A stretch of 13,558 nt of DNA from Podila epigama (taxonomy: Eukaryota > Mortierellomycota > Mortierellomycetes > Mortierellales > Mortierellaceae), in assembly GCA_015679605.1 (NCBI GenBank), contig JAAAVE010000787.1, positions 1 through 13,558 of the forward strand, given 5' to 3'. Each line of letters starts with the position of its first letter. Position 1 is the first letter of the stretch. The position numbers and the translations under genes are program-made. The notes under the pieces were generated by a model. That model had not been told where the DNA came from, made no database searches, and saw only the letters and a list, made by a program, of their open reading frames with translations. Shown here in pieces: positions 8,441 through 13,558 of the stretch.

Positions 8441-8595
8441 GTCATATCCTCATGGTGGCATCCTTTTTTTGTGCAATCAATGCAGCAAATGATCATAGAC
8501 GAGAGGAGAACAAGCCATAGTCAAGAATCGTACCATTTCGCGTCAAAGGAAAAGGCCATCTGGGTGGCTGCTTGATTCGATCTGTGAGCACTGCT

Positions 8596-8627
8596 GTAGT
8601 GCGACTCTGCCGTAGTGCGACTCTGCC
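8596..8627 (+). repeat. Perfect 16-bp tandem duplication
   Basis: GTAGTGCGACTCTGCC occurs twice with no gap or mismatch (8596-8611 and 8612-8627), followed by a diverging third start (GCAGCACG). It lies about 160 bp upstream of the F-box ATG. Confidence 0.9.
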
Positions 8628-8785
8628 GCAGCACGATGAAAGTCGGAGTCAGGTGTGGGAGCTTTGGAGTTCACGCTCAAATAAACGAAAATATGGTTCT
8701 GCTAAGGAATGAGAACACTCTTCTTTCTTTCTCCATGTGTCCATTCTTTCACCTTCCTTAATCTCTCAACTCTCAAATCATTCCC

Positions 8786-10504
8786 ATGACATCTCAACAC
8801 GATCAACCATTTTTGCTAATCGAGTGCTGGCAACGGGTGCTGTCCTACCTCCAGATCGTACATACGCCGACGCTGTGTTCACTACTCCGAGTCAACAGGA
8901 TGTTCTTTGGGTTGACGACACCCATCCTTTACAGTTCGCCCTTTGCCCTCGTCAAATACAACTCTGTTAAATGGAACGTGGAGGAGAGGACAGAACGTTT
9001 GGTAATGCTCCTCCGCCTCTTTCTGGCGGAACTAGACCCAGATCTGCAGGCACAATTGCCGCCATGGACAACGGAAGAGGACGACGAGAATCTGGAAGAG
9101 GGATGGATTGATGATGATGATGTATGCGAGAGCAAAAACAAGGTCAAGGACAAGAACGGAGTGCATTCGCCAGCACGCCAATATTTTCACCACTACCGTG
9201 TGCATGACCATTCCTTCCTTGTTACCAAAGTCATCCCGCTTGTGTTTGGTGCAGTTTCGGACAAGCGGGCTAGCCAGACCATTCTCCAGACTCTGGACCA
9301 ACTCTTTCACCACCACAATGGCGGCTCTGCGTTGTCGATGTGTATATCTGTTAAGCGTGTGGCCCATCTCGAGAGTCTTTTACCAAAATTGTCCAGCCTC
9401 CGTCGGATCGAGGTGCATAATATCGAGGATATCAGTGAAGACATCCTTGATAAAGTCATCGATTGGATCAAACGACACGACGAGCGGTTTGGTACCTTGC
9501 GCGAACTCCAGATTGGTGGATTGACCGAGTACGACGAGTACGACCTCAGCCGGGACAAGTTTATGATAAAACTCGCGCAGGCGATACGCGCTCTCACCGT
9601 TCTCGATACAAAGTCTTGGACCGAGGCATGGCTCATGGTGGATGAGCTGCCTGTTGAAGAACTGGAACGCATTTCACTCGAGTATGGCGGCAACCAGGCT
9701 TCCTCTCAAGGCGGAAAGTTCCTCTTGCGGTGTAAACGACTGAAAATCTTGGACCTCTTTGTTCCCACACCAGATACATTCCGACCCGTTGCTGAGTATG
9801 TATCCCAGGCTGCGGCTGCGAAAGATGGCTTATCATTCTCGACATTGTCATTATCGCCGTCTCGAACGACGACAATGTCTCCAATGACCGCGTCCGTACC
9901 ACCCATTGAACGCCTCTATCTCTCAGGCACGCTCAATAATCTCAAGACATCAGTGGAGGATGCTGCGGCTGCATTTGCAAGCACGCTCAAGATCCTAAAG
10001 GCGACATCGATTACTCGTCACCAAACTCTGGTGCCTTCTATCTGCTGGGATGGGGTGTTTATGCCTCATTTAACTGAGCTTCAGCTTCAGCATGATATTG
10101 CACTGGGGCTTTCTTTTAGCCTCCTGGCCAAAGTAGCACCGAATCTGACGATTCTCAAGCTGTTGGTGAACGGATACCAGTCGTGTGGACAAGACAATAA
10201 TTCAGTGGATGGTATTCTGATGCTGTCTAAGCTACAGGTTCTACAGCTCCTGGGAGTGTGGCCCCTGCGCAAGTCTTTTATCCAGGGGTTAGCTTGGCAA
10301 GTCACAGGTCTAAAGATTCTGGATATTGAGCGATGTTTCGGCATTGAACTAGATGAGACGATGGAGACCCTGTCCAAAATGGAGTATCTCTGGCGGTTAG
10401 GATGGGACCTTTCTGATGAAGACGAGGACATTACGAAGAAATGGCAGTCGAGGGCGCCCCGGATACAGATAGGACCCATAGGTTGGGATGAGTACTACGT
10501 TTGA
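8786..10504 (+). CDS. F-box and leucine-rich-repeat protein
   Basis: This intronless frame encodes 572 residues. Residues about 8-55 read as an F-box (LLIECWQRVLSYL followed by LCSLLRVNRMFFGLTTPILY), the segment that docks on Skp1 in SCF ubiquitin ligases. An acidic loop (about 96-112, TEEDDENLEEGWIDDDD) and a charged linker follow. From about 200 to 545 there are around ten to twelve irregular LRR strands of the RNI type, for example LSSLRRIEVHN, CKRLKILDLF, MPHLTELQLQ, NLTILKLL, KLQVLQLLGV and TGLKILDIERC. Such proteins select substrates through the repeat face. They form a large paralogous family in Mortierella-type fungi, so the substrate cannot be named. The ATG at 8786 is the first in frame, though with C at -3. 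The ORF starts and ends intact, with no visible frameshift. Skp1 binding is inferred from the domain. Confidence 0.78.
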   Translation: MTSQHDQPFLLIECWQRVLSYLQIVHTPTLCSLLRVNRMFFGLTTPILYSSPFALVKYNSVKWNVEERTERLVMLLRLFLAELDPDLQAQLPPWTTEEDDENLEEGWIDDDDVCESKNKVKDKNGVHSPARQYFHHYRVHDHSFLVTKVIPLVFGAVSDKRASQTILQTLDQLFHHHNGGSALSMCISVKRVAHLESLLPKLSSLRRIEVHNIEDISEDILDKVIDWIKRHDERFGTLRELQIGGLTEYDEYDLSRDKFMIKLAQAIRALTVLDTKSWTEAWLMVDELPVEELERISLEYGGNQASSQGGKFLLRCKRLKILDLFVPTPDTFRPVAEYVSQAAAAKDGLSFSTLSLSPSRTTTMSPMTASVPPIERLYLSGTLNNLKTSVEDAAAAFASTLKILKATSITRHQTLVPSICWDGVFMPHLTELQLQHDIALGLSFSLLAKVAPNLTILKLLVNGYQSCGQDNNSVDGILMLSKLQVLQLLGVWPLRKSFIQGLAWQVTGLKILDIERCFGIELDETMETLSKMEYLWRLGWDLSDEDEDITKKWQSRAPRIQIGPIGWDEYYV

Positions 10505-11087
10505 GATTAGAAAAAGACGATAATACACGATTCACACGCCATTGATGTGGTTGGACATTGTTTGAATGACAAGAATGTGCACTCGTCATCGCACAAAGGA
10601 AAAACAAGAAAAAAAGAAAAGGTGCGTCGAAACGCGCCAACAAAACCTCAGCCAACAATCAAACCACGCGCCATGTTAAGGACCAACATTGAGATGCAAA
10701 GCTACATTGGCAGAAAGAGTGTACATAGCCTCCTGTTTAGATATATAAAAAAAAAAAAAGAAAAGAAAAAAAAAGCATTGACTCATAGTCTCAACAGAGG
10801 AAGGCAACGAAGTATTGTAGTATTGCCCAAAGTTCAGACAACTATTGCACTCAAAAACACGCTTGTTATCCACAAAGGGACCAAAAACTGAATGGAGATT
10901 TGAGATTACATATGTATATTGGAAATAATTGGTAATGGAGATATATACTACGAGAAGGAGGAATGAGAGGCCTTCTTTCTCAGTTTGACTAACAAGAGCA
11001 AACGGGTTGGGTGTTTATGTGACAAATGCTTCTTTATATTATATGGAGATGGTAAAGAATAGGAGGAAACCTGAGAAAGAGACAGAT
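10505..11087. other. Convergent intergenic region between F-box and membrane-protein genes
   Basis: This 583-bp stretch holds the 3' ends of both genes. It contains an A-rich run with scattered G at 10743-10775 and AT-rich sequence at 10905-10960. No AATAAA close to either stop is evident; AATACA near 10519 is a weak candidate for the F-box gene. I see no coding signal. The 114-codon frame at 10547-10891 is Lys-rich low complexity produced by the A-run. Confidence 0.6.
10743..10775 (+). repeat. A-rich simple sequence
   Basis: ATAT followed by runs of A broken by single G bases. It is a low-complexity tract in a convergent 3' region, with no function implied. Confidence 0.8.
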
Positions 11088-11711
11088 TTAAGCAGAGACC
11101 TGAGCCATGGCGTTCTTCTCAGAGTAGGTGGGGAGAGCGCTCTGCTGGGCCTGGGCCTTAGCCTTGGCAGCACGGCGGCGGCGGACAAGGAAGAAACCAC
11201 CGACGGCAGCGAGGACGAGGACGGCAGTGGAGACACCTCCGGCGATACCGCCGACCTGGGCGGAGGAGAGACCAGTCGACTCGACGGTAGCGGTCTTGGG
11301 GCTGGTGGTGCCGTGAATCTGGGCCTGGTAGCACATGATGTCGGCGGCGGCGACGCCCATGCAGGAATCGACCTTGCCGTTCTTGCAGTCAATCTGATCC
11401 TGGGTGCACTTCTTGAGGAAGCAAATGTTACCGTGGCAGTCCTCCCACTTCTCGCATCCGTGGGGGCAGATGGTCTCCTGGGGGGCGATGGACTGAGGCA
11501 TATCGCAGTAGAGGGTGTAGACGTTGTTGACACGGGCGACGAAGGGGGCGACGGTGTCCTTCTCGTCCAAGCAGGTCTCACCCTCCTTCAATGGGGGAAT
11601 GCAGTACTTTTTGTAGTGGCAAGTGAAGCCCTCCTCGGGGCAGGAGGTCTGGGCATTGCAGAAGTACTTGGACCAGGCAGCAGGGGCAATGGTGGTGGTG
11701 TTGGCAGACAT
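11088..11711 (-). CDS. Cysteine-rich single-pass membrane protein, unknown function
   Basis: The protein has 207 residues. Residues 1-134 contain 14 cysteines (C18, 24, 31, 37, 47, 69, 82, 86, 92, 97, 102, 109, 117, 127), an even number that suits a disulfide-bonded extracellular domain. A Ser/Thr-rich stalk (135-150) follows, then one membrane segment (about 153-176, Gly/Ala/Val-rich, ending FFLV), an RRRR stop-transfer cluster (177-180) and a 27-residue cytosolic tail holding LPTYSE. NTT at 4-6 is a glycosylation sequon. There is no cleavable signal peptide, and no ATG lies between the TATA box and the start, so topology would be N-out with the membrane segment as signal-anchor. Codons end almost always in C or G, unlike its neighbours, which suggests strong expression. 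I do not recognise a named family. Cys-rich single-span proteins of this layout occur as predicted surface proteins in Mortierella-type fungi. A cell-surface role is inference. Confidence 0.85.
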   Translation of the reverse strand: MSANTTTIAPAAWSKYFCNAQTSCPEEGFTCHYKKYCIPPLKEGETCLDEKDTVAPFVARVNNVYTLYCDMPQSIAPQETICPHGCEKWEDCHGNICFLKKCTQDQIDCKNGKVDSCMGVAAADIMCYQAQIHGTTSPKTATVESTGLSSAQVGGIAGGVSTAVLVLAAVGGFFLVRRRRAAKAKAQAQQSALPTYSEKNAMAQVSA

Positions 11712-11817
11712 TGTGAGAAGTGTGAGAGTGCGAAAGAGCGAGAGAAGTGAGTGGGTTAGACCGTAGAAGAGGAGCTGGGTGAGGAAAAGAGAAGAGGGAT
11801 ATGAAGGGAGACAGGTC

Positions 11818-11825
11818 CTTATATA
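11818..11825 (-). promoter_or_regulatory. TATA box of the Cys-rich membrane-protein gene
   Basis: TATATAAG on the minus strand lies 107 bp before the ATG at 11711. The intervening leader is pyrimidine-rich with no ATG. Together with the strong codon bias this fits a highly expressed gene. Confidence 0.65.
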
Positions 11826-12600
11826 GGGATTGGACAGTGGCCTTGGTTATCAGATGGATTAAATGGGGTGTGAGAGTGCCTGAGAGTGACTGAGTGCATA
11901 GTGTTGAATGAGTTGAGTTGGAAGGACAACTGAGTGTATAATTTTTTTTTTTTTTTTATTTTTCTTTTTCTCGAAGGGACAGAGCAAACAGAGCAAACAG
12001 AACAGTGTTTGTTCCGCTTACAGCATTGTAGCATTGTGGTATTGAATAAGGTGGGCGTTTCCTTCTCTTTTTTCTCCCACAGAACTATGCTTATGCGCTT
12101 GCTGTAAGGAACATTCAATAGAAGGGGAGCTGTGTTTTGTGTTTTGTGTTTTCTGTTTTGTTCGTGGTGTCGAGTTGGGTTTGAAAAAATCGATGGCACT
12201 CTTTTTTTTTTTGTTGTTGTTGTTCGTACTCTGAAAGCAACACTGCTGACTGACATTCGGCACTCACTTGTGATTTTATTATTATTACTATTACCCATGT
12301 TATTCACACATCTAAACACATTGCTGTTGTTAGTGCTCGAAAGAACACGGAAATAAAAAAACAAACAAAAAACAAAAAACATCAATATGATGTGATACCA
12401 AGGTAAAGCGAGGATCGGTCACCTGCATATCTCTGCATTCAATGACGATGACGAGAACGAGGGCAGGAGAGATGAAGCTGGTCCGAGATCGACCATGGCC
12501 CGGAGGCCTGGAGATGACATTGAACTACCTGGGTTGACTTGTCGACCTATTTCTCCATCCAGCTGACCATGGATTGAGATTATGGATAGCTACAACTTTG
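11826..12600. other. Non-coding region upstream of the membrane-protein gene
   Basis: This stretch is AT-rich and repetitive: a T16 tract at 11942-11957, a 9-bp direct repeat GAGCAAACA at 11982-11999, TTTTGTG-type repeats near 12132-12160, a T-run with TTG repeats near 12202-12225, and AC-rich A-runs at 12354-12380. A 188-codon minus-strand frame (12385-11819) runs through these tracts and over the TATA box and has Lys/Asn/Phe-rich low complexity, so I do not call it a gene. From about 12400 the composition turns more balanced, leading into the small ORF at 12601. Confidence 0.6.
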
Positions 12601-12753
12601 ATGAAAATGATGGACATGGACATGGATATGGATATGGATAAGGATAATGATATGGATGTGGATATGGATATGGAAATGAACTGTGGAAGTGATGCTTCAA
12701 CTCAAACAAGTTGCATGTGTACGGGACCAAACGGCTCCGACTGTCATTGTTGA
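12601..12753 (+). CDS. Metallothionein-like micro-ORF (50 codons), tentative
   Basis: The frame begins ATG AAA ATG ATG and runs to a TGA at 12751-12753. Residues 3-26 alternate Met with Asp (MDMDMD type), encoded by a degenerate GGAYAT hexanucleotide repeat. Residues 28-50 are rich in Cys, Ser, Thr and Gly: CGSD, then CMC, then a Pro/Asn/Gly turn, and a terminal CHC. Five cysteines in 23 residues with two CxC pairs at a spacing of seven is the style of copper-binding metallothioneins, and Met-rich stretches also bind Cu(I). I do not match it to a known family member. Against it: it is short, its first half is a microsatellite, and no TATA box or intron signals are clear. Metal binding is inference. 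A chance reading of a repeat is a real alternative. Confidence 0.3.
   Translation: MKMMDMDMDMDMDKDNDMDVDMDMEMNCGSDASTQTSCMCTGPNGSDCHC
12611..12677 (+). repeat. Degenerate GGAYAT hexanucleotide repeat
   Basis: About eleven imperfect units of GGACAT/GGATAT with changes such as GGATAA and GATGTG. It keeps one frame open throughout, encoding Met-Asp pairs, and lies inside the small ORF at 12601. Confidence 0.85.
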
Positions 12754-12964
12754 GCGGGATATGAATATGGATTGGGTGACCAACTATCCTTCTTTTCTGC
12801 GTGGAGAGTTTGCATGAGTGAGGATCTGATAAGTCAGCCTAGTCGGAACAGGGACGCAGTGGAGCCGTGGGCCGAAGGGATAGAGAGGGCGAGTGGGGGC
12901 CATGAATATGGGTAGAAGTAGAAGGGAAGGAACATAAACTCAAAATTGTAAAAAAATATGTGAG

Positions 12965-12992
12965 CAGTCAGTCAGTCAGTCAGTCAGTCAGT
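12965..12992 (+). repeat. (CAGT)7 microsatellite
   Basis: Seven perfect tandem copies of CAGT followed by a partial unit. Confidence 0.95.
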
Positions 12993-13024
12993 CACCCAGC
13001 GTCAAGTGAGTGTCCACTTATCAG

Positions 13025-13162
13025 ATGGATGATACATTTCTTTTCTCTCACTTGCTTTTTGCACTCATGCTCTGCCTGCTCCTCGGTAAAGGAGAAACCA
13101 ACAGAAGCCAGAAAGGTGTCTGTCAAGACTCCAATTATGATGCATGTCGAAATAGTGAGTGA
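13025..13162 (+). CDS. Possible first exon of a small secreted protein, tentative
   Basis: A 45-codon frame starts at ATG 13025 and ends at TGA 13160-13162. The first 20 or so residues form a hydrophobic run (FLFSHLLFALMLCLLL) followed by a polar segment with GKGETNRSQKG, then two cysteines seven residues apart (CQDSNYDAC). This has the layout of a signal peptide plus the start of a mature secreted peptide. A perfect GTGAGT donor at 13155, five codons after the last Cys region begins, suggests the stop may be intronic and that a second exon follows; I could not choose an acceptor with a good continuation. No family is recognised. The hydrophobic run comes from pyrimidine-rich DNA, so chance is plausible. 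Confidence 0.2.
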   Translation: MDDTFLFSHLLFALMLCLLLGKGETNRSQKGVCQDSNYDACRNSE

Positions 13163-13170
13163 GAGATGCG

Positions 13171-13189
13171 TTTTTTTTTTTTTTTTTTT
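13171..13189 (+). repeat. T19 homopolymer
   Basis: Nineteen consecutive T bases. If the GTGAGT at 13155 is a real donor this lies inside that intron; otherwise it is simple sequence. Confidence 0.95.
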
Positions 13190-13558
13190 GACACTCCATG
13201 CTCCATAACAAACCACCTGCACCCTCAATTACACTCTTCGTACATACTCACACACTCACACGTTCGCACAAAAAAGGCACGCATTTTGACAGCATTCCCA
13301 TCCACCTCACTTTGCACTTTCATCCATCTTGAAGCAGAACGTACACAGACCTCTCCATCTGTTTAGACAAGAGTCATCACTGACCTGATGAATGACTCGT
13401 CTGGCTACTCCACTCATCTTCGTTCTCTCCAATGGAAAGTTTAGAATACTTCTACACAACTTACAACCAACAAGGAAAGTAAAAACCACTTTCGACTATA
13501 TTTGTGTTGTGTGTGCGCGGACTCTTGACCTCTTCGATCCACAAGACGGGCATTCAAA

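Larger units (their letters stand above)
8379..8785. other. Intergenic region between RING gene and F-box gene
   Basis: It carries the 3' end of the RING gene and the promoter of the F-box gene, both on the plus strand. A perfect AATAAA lies at 8435-8440, 57 bp after the RING stop. A 16-bp tandem duplication occurs at 8596-8627. From about 8718 the sequence becomes pyrimidine-rich (CTTCTTTCTTTCTCC and on), a common fungal leader composition, up to the ATG at 8786. An open frame at 8375-8575 shows no protein-like features. Confidence 0.6.
12754..13558. other. Right-end region, largely non-coding
   Basis: It contains the (CAGT)7 microsatellite at 12965-12992, a T19 tract at 13171-13189 and CA/CT-rich sequence at 13200-13275. 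Apart from the tentative signal-peptide exon at 13025-13154 I find nothing gene-like. Short frames on both strands near 12992-13228 and 13307-13489 have no recognisable motifs. It may be the upstream region of a gene beyond the right edge. Confidence 0.5.

Noticed and set aside
10547-10891. 114-codon plus-strand frame after the F-box gene
   Set aside because: Lys-rich because it reads through an A-tract; no protein-like features.
11007-11750. 247-codon plus-strand open frame
   Set aside because: It lies antisense to the Cys-rich membrane-protein gene. It stays open because that gene uses C/G-ending codons, which removes antisense stops; its own sequence is Gly/Val/Leu-rich without motifs.
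11819-12385. 188-codon minus-strand open frame
   Set aside because: Low complexity (Lys/Asn/Phe/Ser) produced by A/T runs, and it covers the TATA box of the neighbouring gene.
12442-12537. 31-codon plus-strand frame before the metallothionein-like ORF
   Set aside because: Ends in a TGA, and the only candidate intron that would remove it is about 30 bp, too short for this genome.
13171-13189. T-tract as an RNA polymerase III terminator
   Set aside because: No A-box/B-box pair or structured RNA candidate was found upstream; homopolymers are common throughout these intergenic regions.
12992-13228. 78-codon minus-strand frame
   Set aside because: Partly a poly-Lys read of the T19 tract, and it begins with a Cys/Val stretch lacking any family signal. 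Not enough to prefer it over the opposite strand.
1-13558. CRISPR array, insertion sequence, prophage or tRNA gene
   Set aside because: No spaced direct repeats of CRISPR type, no transposase or terminal inverted repeats, and no cloverleaf with a TTCRANY loop was recognised.

Overview
This is a gene-dense stretch of nuclear DNA from a filamentous fungus. It most resembles an early-diverging lineage, with Mortierellomycota (Mortierella and relatives) as my best guess. The reasons are spliceosomal introns of about 80-120 bp with GTATGT/GTAAGT/GTGAGT donors, CTAAC branch sites and TAG/CAG acceptors; a large F-box/leucine-rich-repeat protein; a cysteine-rich single-span membrane protein; and an Integrator subunit 9 gene, which the model yeasts lack. 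The taxonomic call is inference, because no rRNA or other marker gene is present.

Layout. (1) 1-568, minus strand: the first three exons of protein-L-isoaspartate O-methyltransferase, running off the left edge. (2) 569-729: a 161-bp divergent promoter. (3) 730-3707, plus: a ten-exon INTS9 homologue, rebuilt here exon by exon to a 700-residue protein. (4) 3904-5610, minus: a two-exon gene of the ornithine decarboxylase family whose conserved catalytic cysteine is replaced by methionine. It has a TATA box at 5758-5765. (5) 5611-7052: a long non-coding divergent region. (6) 7053-8378, plus: a TOPORS-like RING E3 ligase. (7) 8786-10504, plus: an intronless F-box/LRR protein. (8) 11088-11711, minus: a strongly codon-biased, cysteine-rich single-pass membrane protein with a TATA box at 11818-11825. 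(9) 11826-13558: mostly AT-rich and repeat-rich non-coding sequence, with two short and uncertain plus-strand candidates. One is a 50-codon metallothionein-like ORF at 12601-12753; the other is a possible signal-peptide first exon at 13025-13154.

The genes are unrelated single-copy-type eukaryotic loci, not an operon or cluster, and there is no sign of a mobile element, provirus or CRISPR array. The themes are RNA processing (INTS9), protein repair (PCMT), polyamine synthesis (ODC) and ubiquitin/SUMO ligation (the RING protein and the F-box adaptor). The observations most worth following up are Integrator in a fungus, the Cys-to-Met change in the ODC-family enzyme, the metallothionein-like micro-ORF, and the membrane protein that has a disulfide-type ectodomain but no signal peptide.
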